From Flavobacteriales bacterium (GTDB lineage: Bacteria > Bacteroidota > Bacteroidia > Flavobacteriales_C > GCA-002722245): a DNA stretch of 64,000 nt. This document shows, piece after piece, positions 35,761-44,715 of this stretch. A program made the translations under genes and the position numbers. Each line of letters begins with the position of its first letter. Position 1 is the stretch's first letter. The notes beneath the pieces are model-generated. The model was not told the origin of the DNA and did not search any database. It saw only the letters and a list, made by a program, of their open reading frames with translations. The stretch spans positions 94,201 through 158,200 of the forward strand of contig JAHEZL010000005.1 in NCBI GenBank assembly GCA_023251095.1, written 5' to 3'.

Positions 35761-36750
35761 TCACTTCGATAACTCCTTCGCAATATTCATCATCTCTTCA
35801 CTCATGGAATGCGTAGTTCTTGATGATTCGGAAAATGGAGTGAAGGCAATTTTATTTTGCACCAGTCCCACCACCACGTTTTTTTTACCTGCCAGTAAAC
35901 TATGTACCGCCTGATAACCTAGGTGACTTGCGAGTACTCTATCGAAACAAGTTGGACTTCCCCCTCTTTGCATGTGTCCGAGTACATTCACCTTAACATC
36001 AAAATGAGGAAATTTTTCTTTCACTTTTTCTGCCAGATCATGCGTTCCTTTTTTCAATGCGCCTTCAGCAACAACTACGATCAACGAACTTTTCTTTCGC
36101 TTCCATCCTTCCTCCAATTGTCGCATCAAATCAGTAATATTCGTTTTCTTTTCGGGAATTAAAATAGCTTCGGCACCTGCTGCAATTCCGCAATGCAAAG
36201 CAATGTAGCCCAAATCTCTTCCCATCACTTCCACAAAAAATAAACGATGATGTGAATTCGCAGTGTCTCTGATTTTATCCAAAGCGTCCAAAGCAGTATT
36301 AACTGCAGTATCAAAACCAATTGCAAAATCGGTTCCGGCAACATCATTATCAATGGTTTTCGGAATGCCAATAAAAGGAATATCAAATTCTTCTGTAAAG
36401 ATTGCCGCTCCCGCAAAAGATCCATTTCCACCAATTAAAATAACAGCATCAACTTTTGCTTTTTTTAAATTTTGAAAAGCAACCTTTCGCCATTTTGGTA
36501 ATCTGAAGCGTTCACTTCTGGAAGTATTTAAAATGGTTCCTCCTTTGTGAATGATGTTACTCACGAAGCCTTCATCCACCTCCTGAAAACTGTTGTTGAT
36601 TAATCCTTCATAACCATCATGCGCTATCAACACTTTCAATTGATTGGCTAAGGCTGTTCGCACTACTGCACGGATTGCAGCGTTAAGCCCGGGCGCATCG
36701 CCACCGGATGTGAGTAATGCAATTGTTTTTATTTTGTGATTTTGTTTCAT
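35761..36750 (-). CDS. pfkA: 6-phosphofructokinase family protein with altered donor-site residues
   Basis: About 329 residues from MKQNHKIK; ATG 36753 adds one Met, and 36783 is a longer, less likely start. It has the PfkA fold: LTSGGDAPGLNAAIR, IDND catalytic loop, MGRDLGYIA, HMQRGGSP. Two positions are atypical. The canonical GGDGS is GGNGS (Asn for the Mg-binding Asp103 in E. coli numbering), and PGTIDND is PKTIDND (Lys at position 124, as in pyrophosphate-dependent enzymes, with Gly104 as in ATP enzymes). It may be a divergent paralogue with changed phosphoryl donor or reduced activity. Convergent with the aldolase gene. Confidence 0.85.
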   Translation of the reverse strand: MKQNHKIKTIALLTSGGDAPGLNAAIRAVVRTALANQLKVLIAHDGYEGLINNSFQEVDEGFVSNIIHKGGTILNTSRSERFRLPKWRKVAFQNLKKAKVDAVILIGGNGSFAGAAIFTEEFDIPFIGIPKTIDNDVAGTDFAIGFDTAVNTALDALDKIRDTANSHHRLFFVEVMGRDLGYIALHCGIAAGAEAILIPEKKTNITDLMRQLEEGWKRKKSSLIVVVAEGALKKGTHDLAEKVKEKFPHFDVKVNVLGHMQRGGSPTCFDRVLASHLGYQAVHSLLAGKKNVVVGLVQNKIAFTPFSESSRTTHSMSEEMMNIAKELSK

Positions 36751-36849
36751 CATTTCAAAAATTAGGATTGGAAAATTAAACATTCAGCACATAATTTTCA
36801 TGGGCATCCATCATGCTTTAATATGAAATTAATCATCAAAAAACAAGCC

Positions 36850-38061
36850 CTACATCTTCATTCCCTTCATATCATGTCCCGACATTGGATTACTTCCTTT
36901 TTTAAACAGATATTCACTACTGAGTAAATAAGCTCCCGACACCACTATTGAATCTCCTTCGTGGAGCCCGCTTACAATTTCTATGTATTCGGCACTTTCC
37001 AATCCTGTGTTCACCATCTTACTTTCAAAGGCATTATGTCCCGTTTTTATCCATACCGAAACGCCCTTACTGTCTTTAATTGCGGCATTTACAGGTAAAG
37101 CCAGCACTTTTGTTTTATTAAGTAAAACTACAACATTCACCTGCATTCCAACTTTTAAAAGATGATCAGGATTAGCCACTTCAATCCGCACCAAACCAAT
37201 TTTGGAAGAAGGATTCAATTCGGGACTGATAAAAAATATTTTTCCTTCTGCCTTCAGTTTTGGTAAGCCGGGAAAGTAAACGGTAGTCGTCATATTTTCT
37301 TTCAAGCGTTGTAAATCATCGGCATACACCTGAGCCTCCACCCATAGGTTAGAAAAATCAGCCAAATGATAAACATCTTGTCCTTCCATTAAATACTGTC
37401 CTTCCCGGGCGTCTACCGCAGTGACAATCCCTTCCACCTCACTAAAAATGGTGAACGTGATGGAAATATTTTTTCCACTTTCAATTTGTTGAATTTGCTC
37501 TTGGTTTAATCCATACAGCACCAGTTTATTTCTGGCACTTTGAATCAGTTTATCGATATCAGAAATTCCCGAAGAAAATGTTTTCTTTTTTTCGACCGCG
37601 AGTTTTAATTCTTTAGCTGCGAGATTAAGATCTTCACTGTAAATATCATACACAGCACTTCCTTTTTTTATTTCCTCACCGGTATTTTTAAAATACAATT
37701 TTTCAATTCTTCCCATCACACGTGAGGGAATAGATATTTGATGATCCTGATTCACAGTAAGTTCTCCCGTAAGCATGATTTCATCACCCAAATAGCGCTG
37801 TTGAATGGGTTCAACAATGATGTGCCCCAACTTCACCTGCTCATCACTTAAATGCAAAGCATTGTCCTGCTTGTCTTTCTGCTTGTGAGCTATAGTCAAG
37901 GTCATGTGACAGATAGGACATTTTCCCGGTTTAGCTTCCATGATTTGCGGATGCATGGAGCAGGTGTAATAAACATCGCTATCTATTTTTTCCTCCTGTT
38001 GCTGACAGGAAAACAAAAACACCAACACTAATAAACCAAATAAATTCTTCATCTTATTCAT
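36850..38061 (-). CDS. cusB: CusB-like RND efflux adaptor with heavy-metal-binding domain
   Basis: The 403-residue periplasmic membrane-fusion protein is a lipoprotein by its N-terminus (LVLVFLFSCQQ). Residues 30-60 form a heavy-metal-binding domain (YYTCSMHPQIMEAKPG, CPICHM). The adaptor core follows: barrel-sandwich halves, a helical hairpin (LAAKELKLAVEKKKTF) and GLHEGDSIVVSG at the end. It probably bridges the RND pump and outer-membrane channel and may hand over Cu(I)/Ag(I). Last gene of the cus operon; its start overlaps the other adaptor gene by 8 bp. Confidence 0.9.
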   Translation of the reverse strand: MNKMKNLFGLLVLVFLFSCQQQEEKIDSDVYYTCSMHPQIMEAKPGKCPICHMTLTIAHKQKDKQDNALHLSDEQVKLGHIIVEPIQQRYLGDEIMLTGELTVNQDHQISIPSRVMGRIEKLYFKNTGEEIKKGSAVYDIYSEDLNLAAKELKLAVEKKKTFSSGISDIDKLIQSARNKLVLYGLNQEQIQQIESGKNISITFTIFSEVEGIVTAVDAREGQYLMEGQDVYHLADFSNLWVEAQVYADDLQRLKENMTTTVYFPGLPKLKAEGKIFFISPELNPSSKIGLVRIEVANPDHLLKVGMQVNVVVLLNKTKVLALPVNAAIKDSKGVSVWIKTGHNAFESKMVNTGLESAEYIEIVSGLHEGDSIVVSGAYLLSSEYLFKKGSNPMSGHDMKGMKM

Positions 38062-39187
38062 TTTCTGTTTTAATAAAACTTTCGCTATCCATCAGCATTT
38101 GTGCATTCTCGGCTATCTCCTCTTTTGAAGTGACACCCGAAATAATTTCAATTTGATGGTGTTGTTGGATCCCTTTTTGAATTTTTACGGCTTTGAAAAT
38201 TTGCTGCTTTTTTACAAAAATCACATCGTAACTACCCAAATTCACCACTGCGGTTTCGGGAATGAACAATCCTTTTGAGGTTCCGCTATCAATAGTCGCC
38301 TTCACCATTGAACCTATTTTAATGCTATGATCTAAGTTATTGATATACACACGCACATTCACTGTATTTTGTCCGGAGCGAAATACAGGTTCAATAAAAT
38401 CAATTTTTAAATTGTCAGATGTGTAGGCCTTTCCTTCTATTTCGAGGTTTACTTTTTGTCCTTCCTTAATCAAGGAAAATTCATCTTCATGAATATTCAA
38501 CACAGCCCACACATTATGTGAATTATAAATAGTAAAAATACTTTGTCCGTTTTGAACATACATTCCTTCTTTGATGGCAAACTCCTTAGTTGAAGTATTT
38601 TTCATGACCGACATGTTTTCCACCGCAACTTCTCCCCCATCAGTTGATTCATGCAAATGGCCGGAATACGGACTATATATACTTACAGATGAAAATGATT
38701 TTTTTGATTTTCGTATTTCATTCACCTGATCGGGATTGAATCCTTGCAATAACAAACGGCTCTCGGCGGCTTTTATCAACGCAACATTCTCCGCATCATT
38801 TTTCAGCAGATAAATGAAATTATCCTGCTCCGTCATTAATTCCTTGCTGTAGATATCCATTAGCTTTTGCCCCTTCTCCACTATTTGATACGGATGCTTT
38901 ACGTACAATTTTTCAATACGTCCGCTGATTCTGGCTGCAATCACAGAGACTTCACGGGTATCGTAAGTTATTTTTCCTGTCGCAGAAATTTGCGCAGCAA
39001 ATTCTAGTTCTTTAGGGAAAATTGTTTTCACCTGACTGAAAACATATTGATCAGTGGGCTTTAATAGAAAGCCAATGGTTTCGGGAGATTTGCTGCTCAT
39101 GTCCATATCGTCCATCGAATCAGACGAAGATTCGCTGCATCCTGCCAATAAAACAACAGCGGCAATCATTGTATATTTGCTTTTCAT
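38054..39187 (-). CDS. CusB-like RND efflux adaptor, second copy
   Basis: The 377-residue lipoprotein (VVLLAGCSES) is a membrane-fusion protein related to the downstream adaptor but without the CxMHP metal-binding domain. A short Met/Asp-rich segment near its N-terminus (MDDMDMSS) could bind copper. Core features: ARISGRIEKLYVKHP, YSKELMTEQDNFIYL hairpin, IPETAVVNLG. Two adaptors with one pump suggest a heteromeric adaptor ring or a division of labour. It overlaps the TolC-like gene by 4 bp. Confidence 0.88.
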   Translation of the reverse strand: MKSKYTMIAAVVLLAGCSESSSDSMDDMDMSSKSPETIGFLLKPTDQYVFSQVKTIFPKELEFAAQISATGKITYDTREVSVIAARISGRIEKLYVKHPYQIVEKGQKLMDIYSKELMTEQDNFIYLLKNDAENVALIKAAESRLLLQGFNPDQVNEIRKSKKSFSSVSIYSPYSGHLHESTDGGEVAVENMSVMKNTSTKEFAIKEGMYVQNGQSIFTIYNSHNVWAVLNIHEDEFSLIKEGQKVNLEIEGKAYTSDNLKIDFIEPVFRSGQNTVNVRVYINNLDHSIKIGSMVKATIDSGTSKGLFIPETAVVNLGSYDVIFVKKQQIFKAVKIQKGIQQHHQIEIISGVTSKEEIAENAQMLMDSESFIKTENE

Positions 39188-40440
39188 TTTATTTCCAATT
39201 GTTTTTCATATTCCACCTGCAACAAAATCAATTCCTGCAATTGATCCACATAGTTCAGCTGCATTAATTTTAAACTTTGCCAGGCATCCAGCACCATAAA
39301 TAATTCCTCAGTATTTTGCTCGTAAGCCAACAAGGTGGTTTCGTAATTTTTTTTCATGGAAGGAAGTATTATTTTTTCAAATAAAGCAAGTTGCTGTTTT
39401 TTGCTTCCTATTTTAACCTTCAAATTTTCCAGATTACCACTCACTGTATTCACAAAACTTTCCTGCTGATTTTTTAAGGATTCTATTTCATAATTCAATC
39501 CCGAAACATTGGCCTGATACATTTTGGATGACCAAGGTGCAACCGGAACAGAAACCATAAACATTAAGCTGTACAATTGAGGCTGGGAGCCGAAACCAAT
39601 CATGTGATCGTATTTCACACCAAAATCAGGCAAGCCTTTAGATTGCTCATAACTTTGTTTTGAGCGCAAAACATTTTCGTTTTTAACGATGGCTTTAAAA
39701 TCACTTCTGGAAGCTGTTATGAGAGAAGAATCAGCCACTGTATTTTCATAAGATTTAATAATGAGTGTAGTATCAACTTCAAAAAGAAAGTTTTTATCTC
39801 TGTCCATTAATGTATTCAACTCAATTCTTTTTTGCTGAATTTCCTGCTCCATCATCAACTTCATATTTTCAATATCGCCCTGCATTCCTTTTGCTTTGTA
39901 ATAAGCATTCATCTTGTCCATTCCGTAGGTGTAGCGAAGCTCCGTCGATTTAATTAAATAAGCCAGCAGCTCATCACTTTGCTGTAGGATACTTAATTTT
40001 CTTTTGAGTAAAACACATTCATAATAACTCATTTTAGCCATGGAGAATATGTCGTTACGCATTGTGTTTTTCATTTCGGTTTCCATTCCCGACATGCTTT
40101 TCATATAATCCTCATTCGCTGATAATTTGCGTGGATTGGTAATCATCTGCTGGGCCGAAATCATAAAAGAACCCATTCCATTGCTGTACATCGAAGGATC
40201 GGCTTTCCACAACATAGGATTGTAAGGCGTCATGAAAAATCCACCTCCTACCTGTGGCGCATCCAATGCGCGTGCACCTTCTGCATAGGCATTTAGGGCG
40301 TTGATCTTTGCATTGTATACTTGCAAATCGGGTTGCTGCTTTTCAATGATCAGCAAAATACTGTCGAGAGTGAGTACCTGTGCATCCAGGCCCAACGAGA
40401 ACAGTAATGCAATTACACTTATTTTTCTTCGTAAGTTCAT
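39184..40440 (-). CDS. TolC-family outer-membrane channel protein
   Basis: The 418-residue exported protein has a signal peptide (ISVIALLFSLGLDAQ) and the long alpha-helical repeats of TolC/CusC (QQKRIELNTLMDRDKN; YETTLLAYEQNTEELFMVLDAWQSL). Met-rich stretches occur near residues 75-120 (MFTPYNPML-like, MKSMSGMETEMKNTM), in keeping with copper export. It lies between the CusA pump gene (3 bp) and the adaptor genes, completing a tripartite efflux system. Confidence 0.88.
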   Translation of the reverse strand: MNLRRKISVIALLFSLGLDAQVLTLDSILLIIEKQQPDLQVYNAKINALNAYAEGARALDAPQVGGGFFMTPYNPMLWKADPSMYSNGMGSFMISAQQMITNPRKLSANEDYMKSMSGMETEMKNTMRNDIFSMAKMSYYECVLLKRKLSILQQSDELLAYLIKSTELRYTYGMDKMNAYYKAKGMQGDIENMKLMMEQEIQQKRIELNTLMDRDKNFLFEVDTTLIIKSYENTVADSSLITASRSDFKAIVKNENVLRSKQSYEQSKGLPDFGVKYDHMIGFGSQPQLYSLMFMVSVPVAPWSSKMYQANVSGLNYEIESLKNQQESFVNTVSGNLENLKVKIGSKKQQLALFEKIILPSMKKNYETTLLAYEQNTEELFMVLDAWQSLKLMQLNYVDQLQELILLQVEYEKQLEIK

Positions 40441-40443
40441 GGT

Positions 40444-43400
40444 TTATTCTTTTACTTCTAAAACACTTATTTTTCCGTTTTTTTTCAATTCTCTTTCTTT
40501 AATTATTTCAAAAGTCACCGGAGTAAGCAACAATACATAAAGCGCAGAAGTGATGGTTCCACCAATTAATGGGATGGTAATGGGCAACATCAAATCACTA
40601 CCCACACCCGTTGCCCATAGAATAGGAAACAAGCCGAACAAAGAAACAGATACCGTCATTAATTTAGGGCGCAAACGTTTTGTTGCGCCAGCCAATATCG
40701 CAGATCTTAAGTCGTCCGATGAAATACTTTCTCTTGAATTTCCTTTTTCAGCCACTAATTTTTGCATAGCCTCATTTAAAAAAATTGTCATGAGCATTAC
40801 GGTTTCTATCGCTACACCAAACAAGGTGATAAAACCAATCGCCACGGCCACAGAGAAATTAACATCATAGAAATAAACAATATAAATTCCTCCTGTTAAG
40901 GCAAAAGGAATCGTAATCATGGTCATCAAAGATTCTTTCATCGATTTGTAAGTGAAAAACAAAATGAGAAAAATGATCACCAATACAATAGGCATAATAA
41001 TTTTTAAAGTATTGTTGGCCCTTATCTGATGTTCATATTGTCCGCTCCATTCAATAAAATATCCTTTAGGTAATTTGGTTACCATTTCATTTAATTTCTT
41101 TTTAGCAGCGTCTACAGTGCTACCCAAATCACGGTCGCGTACATTGAATAAAACGGTGCCGCGCAACATCGCGTTTTCAGAATTAATCATAGGCGGACCT
41201 TCTGAAATTTTAATTTCGGCCACCGATGATAAAGGAATGTTTCCATACTGATGTGTTTGAACCAGCAGTCGTTTCAGCTTATTGAGGTTGTCTCTGAAAT
41301 CCTGCGCGTAACGCACATTCACTTTAAATCTTTGTCGGCCCTCAATTATCGTTGTTAAATTCATTCCTCCTAAAGCCGATTCAATCACCATGTTCACATC
41401 ATCTTTAGTGATTCCATAGCGACCGATTTCTTCTTCATTCAAAATAATGTCGATGTATTTTCCTCCGGTGATGGGTTCTACATAAAGATCTTTCACCCCT
41501 TCTACATCTTCCAACGCTGTTTTTATTTTTTGCGAAAGAGCTGCAATACTATCAATACTCTGTCCATAAACTTTTATCCCCACATCGGTTCTGATGCCCG
41601 TTGACAACATGTTAATGCGATTGATAATGGGTTGTGTCCAGCCATTCACTACTCCCGGAATTTGAAGTTTATTGTTCAACTCATTCACAATATCCTCTTT
41701 CGTCATTCCTTCTCGCCACTGTGATTTTGGTTTGAGCTGAATGATGGTTTCTATCATGCTGATAGGAGAATTATCGGTAGCCGTAGAGGCTCTTCCTGCT
41801 TTACCCAAAACATTTTCTACCTCAGGTACACTTTTAATTAACTTATCCTGCACTTGTAAAATCCTTTTCACTTCGGAATTGGAGATATCAGGTAAGGTAA
41901 CCGGCATAAACAAAACAGATCCTTCATCCAGCGGAGGCATAAATTCTGAACCAATTTTTATATACATGGGAATGCTAATCAACACTATAATAACACTAGT
42001 AGTCAGCACTGTTTTTTTCCATTTAAAGCACCATTTCAAAACAGGAGTGTAAATTTTCTCCAGCGTTTTTGTGATGGGATTTGCAGTCTCCGGTTTTAAT
42101 TTCCCTTTCAGAAAAAAGCTTATTAATACTGGTGTTAGCGTAATGGCTAAAAAGGCATCTATCAATAAAATGAAAGTTTTCGTCCACACCAAAGGAGAAA
42201 ATAATTTACCCTCCATTCCACTGAGCATGAATACGGGAAGGAAAGAAGCAATCACAATGATAGTCGACCAAAATACTCCCGGACCTACTTGTTTTGATGA
42301 ATGCTCAATGATGTTCATTCTTTCTAAAGCAGTCATTGATCCCGCCAATTGTTTATCGGCCAAATGCCGATAGGAATTTTCTACCATTACGATGCTGTCA
42401 TCAACAATAAATCCTATGGCCAATGCAATTCCGGTAAGCGACATGATATTAGATGAAATGCCGAAGGCTTCCAGTAAAATAAAACCTATGACCACTGAAA
42501 TCGGCAATTGTATAATGCTAATTAATGCGCTTTTCCAATGGAAAAGAAAAATCAAAATGACAAAACAAACTGTAAGAATTTCTTCAACCAAAGTGTTTTT
42601 CACGCTATCTATCGCCTCTTCAATCAAAGTACTTCTGTCATAAGCTACATTAACCTTTACTCCTTCGGGCAAACCTTTTTCAATGTCTTTTAATTTTTCT
42701 TTTACAGAAGTAATTACATTATCGGCATTTTCGCCATAACGCATTACCACTATTCCACCCACCGCTTCTCCTTCACCGTTGTTATCAAAAATTCCGAGTC
42801 GCAAATCTCCTCCTGTTTGCACGGAGGCAATATCTTTTATTCTTATCGGTGTAGTGTTTTGAGTAAGCACCGGAATATTTTCCACATCTTTTATATTCTT
42901 CAGATAACCGAGTCCTCTGATGATATAACCCATATCACCCATTTCAAATTTCCGTCCGCCCACATCATTGTTGTTGGAGCGCACAGCCTTGAGCACATCC
43001 ATCAATGAAATTTTATAATACACCAGTTTGTTGGGATCAATTACAATTTGATACTGTTTTTCAAATCCGCCAAAAGAAGCCACTTCACTCACTCCCGGCA
43101 CGGTTTGTAATCCAAATTTTATATACCAATCCTGCAAAGCACGCTGCTCTCCCAAATCCATTCCTTTGGCATCCAGCGTGTACCAAAAAACGTGACCAAC
43201 ACCGGTACCATCCGGTCCCAGTGTTGGAGCAACGTCTTGTGGCAATAATTTTTGAGCGTAATTTAAGCGCTCGGCAACTCTGGTTCTTGCCCAATAAATA
43301 TCCACATCGTCTTCAAAAATCAGGTACACAAAACTCATCCCGAACATGGACACTCCCCTAACGTTTTTCACTTTAGGAATGCCTTGCAAGTTCGTAACGA

Positions 43401-43605
43401 GCGGATAAGTCACCTGATCTTCTATCACCTGCGGACTGCGCCCCATCCAATCCGTAAAAACAATGACTTGATTTTCCGATAAATCGGGAATCGCATCAAT
43501 AGGATTTTGTTTTACTGAATAGAGTCCCCACCCGAACAATCCTAAAGTGAGGAAAATAACGATGTAGCGGTTGCGCAGCGATATGGATATTAATTTTTCT
43601 ACCAT
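40444..43605 (-). CDS. cusA: CusA/CzcA-type heavy-metal RND efflux pump
   Basis: The 1053-residue inner-membrane pump has twelve membrane segments and two large periplasmic loops. Family marks: NPIDAIPDLSENQVIVFTDWMGRSP at the N-terminus, GFIVDDSIVMVEN in TM4 with the proton-relay acidic pair, and PPLDEGSVLFMP. The Met-containing periplasmic cleft (SPISMIETI, INRINMLSTG) is typical of Cu(I)/Ag(I)-transporting CusA rather than Zn/Co/Cd-type CzcA. Surrounding copper-type proteins support copper or silver. Proton-driven, working with the TolC-like channel and one or both adaptors. Confidence 0.94.
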   Translation of the reverse strand: MVEKLISISLRNRYIVIFLTLGLFGWGLYSVKQNPIDAIPDLSENQVIVFTDWMGRSPQVIEDQVTYPLVTNLQGIPKVKNVRGVSMFGMSFVYLIFEDDVDIYWARTRVAERLNYAQKLLPQDVAPTLGPDGTGVGHVFWYTLDAKGMDLGEQRALQDWYIKFGLQTVPGVSEVASFGGFEKQYQIVIDPNKLVYYKISLMDVLKAVRSNNNDVGGRKFEMGDMGYIIRGLGYLKNIKDVENIPVLTQNTTPIRIKDIASVQTGGDLRLGIFDNNGEGEAVGGIVVMRYGENADNVITSVKEKLKDIEKGLPEGVKVNVAYDRSTLIEEAIDSVKNTLVEEILTVCFVILIFLFHWKSALISIIQLPISVVIGFILLEAFGISSNIMSLTGIALAIGFIVDDSIVMVENSYRHLADKQLAGSMTALERMNIIEHSSKQVGPGVFWSTIIVIASFLPVFMLSGMEGKLFSPLVWTKTFILLIDAFLAITLTPVLISFFLKGKLKPETANPITKTLEKIYTPVLKWCFKWKKTVLTTSVIIVLISIPMYIKIGSEFMPPLDEGSVLFMPVTLPDISNSEVKRILQVQDKLIKSVPEVENVLGKAGRASTATDNSPISMIETIIQLKPKSQWREGMTKEDIVNELNNKLQIPGVVNGWTQPIINRINMLSTGIRTDVGIKVYGQSIDSIAALSQKIKTALEDVEGVKDLYVEPITGGKYIDIILNEEEIGRYGITKDDVNMVIESALGGMNLTTIIEGRQRFKVNVRYAQDFRDNLNKLKRLLVQTHQYGNIPLSSVAEIKISEGPPMINSENAMLRGTVLFNVRDRDLGSTVDAAKKKLNEMVTKLPKGYFIEWSGQYEHQIRANNTLKIIMPIVLVIIFLILFFTYKSMKESLMTMITIPFALTGGIYIVYFYDVNFSVAVAIGFITLFGVAIETVMLMTIFLNEAMQKLVAEKGNSRESISSDDLRSAILAGATKRLRPKLMTVSVSLFGLFPILWATGVGSDLMLPITIPLIGGTITSALYVLLLTPVTFEIIKERELKKNGKISVLEVKE

Positions 43606-43611
43606 GTGGAA

Positions 43612-43851
43612 TTACATTTTCATTGTGCTATCGGCACCATCCATTTTCATTTCTTTTTTCTCCAATGGCATACCGCATTTCGGACAATCGCCTGGTTCAT
43701 TGCTAATCACCTCGGGGTGCATCGGACAAGTGTACTCTACTTTTTCCGTTGTACTGGAAGGGCTTTCCTCCGTTGCTGCATTTTCCCCTCCACAAGAGGA
43801 GATAAACAATGTTGTTACAGCCATGCTTAAGAATAAGATTGTTGTTTTCAT
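43612..43851 (-). CDS. Small heavy-metal-binding lipoprotein
   Basis: The 79-residue product has a lipoprotein signal (LFISSCGG) followed by one heavy-metal-binding domain ([23 protein letters not shown]) and a Met/Lys-rich tail. The domain equals the one at the start of the CusB-like adaptor and probably binds Cu(I) in the periplasm or at the membrane, as a metallochaperone for the pump. It ends 6 bp before cusA. Confidence 0.85.
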   Translation of the reverse strand: MKTTILFLSMAVTTLFISSCGGENAATEESPSSTTEKVEYTCPMHPEVISNEPGDCPKCGMPLEKKEMKMDGADSTMKM

Positions 43852-43878
43852 AATTTTAATTTTAATGGTTTATTGATT

Positions 43879-44217
43879 TTATTTTCTTTCGTATTGACAA
43901 CATGCATTTAGCTTTGAATAAGCTTTGTCATCGCCTTTGTATTTATCAGTATCATATCCAACAGCTGCAATATGCTTTTGGATTTGGTCCAAACTAATTT
44001 TAGTACTGTCGTAAGTCACTGCGATCATTTTAGTTTTTACATTCCAATCAGCTTTCTCCACTCCCTTTACCTTGAGCGAGCCTTCAATGGTTTTTTTGCA
44101 AGTGCCGCAATTGCCCCACACTTTAAAGGTTGATGTAACGTGCGGACTGTTTGTTGTTGCGCTCAAAAAGGCAAATAAAACAACCAACAATGATGTTTTT
44201 AAAAACAGATTTCTCAT
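43879..44217 (-). CDS. Exported heavy-metal-associated (HMA) domain protein
   Basis: The 112-residue product has a signal peptide (LLVVLFAFLSATTNS) and one HMA ferredoxin-like domain with metal site GNCGTC (CxxC), then VKGVEKADWN and AVGYDTD. Likely a periplasmic copper chaperone or sensor feeding the efflux system 3' to it. A terminator lies upstream at 44251-44284, so expression relative to the preceding gene may be reduced or independent. Confidence 0.88.
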   Translation of the reverse strand: MRNLFLKTSLLVVLFAFLSATTNSPHVTSTFKVWGNCGTCKKTIEGSLKVKGVEKADWNVKTKMIAVTYDSTKISLDQIQKHIAAVGYDTDKYKGDDKAYSKLNACCQYERK

Positions 44218-44250
44218 AATACAATTTTAAAAATGAATGAATAGAGGAAA

Positions 44251-44284
44251 TAAAAAAGCCCTTCATCATAAAGAATGAAAGGGC
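44251..44284 (-). terminator. Terminator between the HYC/CC/PP gene and the HMA gene
   Basis: On the minus strand GCCCTTTCAT pairs with ATGAAGGGC (one bulged base), followed by six T and A. It lies 11 bp after the stop at 44295 and splits the copper cluster into two transcripts or attenuates the second. Confidence 0.75.
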
Positions 44285-44294
44285 GAATGGGTAA

Positions 44295-44678
44295 TCAAAT
44301 ACGGATTACTCTGTTTAATAGATAACTTGGATTTTTACTTATTCCCGGAGGGGAATTAGATAGAAAAGATTGATGCTCCAACTCAAAAAACAATGGAGAT
44401 TCATTACTTACATAAAAGGATTGAAAAGCAAGATCTTTAACCGGAGGTGTTGGCAAAATGGGATGAGAAGCCGCTTCCTGATTGTCGTTTATTTTACAAA
44501 CAATTTTTTTATTGTCGCAACACTTTACTTTTCCTTTTTTCGATTTGCAGCAGTCTTTGTGGTTTAATGAAAGAGAAACTGTTTTTAATTTTCCGCCGCA
44601 ATAGTGAAGATTGATCATTAGGCCCACCGAAAAACTCAGGTAGAACGCAGAGAACAATATTGCCAAAATCTTTTTCAT
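44295..44678 (-). CDS. HYC_CC_PP-type small cysteine-rich protein
   Basis: The 127-residue product has an N-terminal hydrophobic helix (ILAILFSAFYLSFSVGLMI) then HYCGG, KDCCKSKKG, KCCDNKK and a PILPTPP segment. This order of HYC, CC and PP motifs is a named Bacteroidota family found beside copper-export genes. His and paired Cys suggest metal binding at the periplasmic face. Function not established. It has its own well-formed promoter (44685-44715), which overlaps the end of the ATPase gene. Confidence 0.85.
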   Translation of the reverse strand: MKKILAILFSAFYLSFSVGLMINLHYCGGKLKTVSLSLNHKDCCKSKKGKVKCCDNKKIVCKINDNQEAASHPILPTPPVKDLAFQSFYVSNESPLFFELEHQSFLSNSPPGISKNPSYLLNRVIRI

Positions 44679-44684
44679 TGCTTA

Positions 44685-44715
44685 CTAATTTAAGTATTAT
44701 TATTATAAAGGCAAA
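44685..44715 (-). promoter_or_regulatory. Promoter for the copper-resistance genes
   Basis: On the minus strand TTTG (44712-44715), 19 bp, TAAATTAG (44685-44692; one mismatch to TAnnTTTG), 6 nt before ATG 44678. It overlaps the last codons of the upstream ATPase gene, so the cus genes can be expressed independently of it. Confidence 0.6.
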
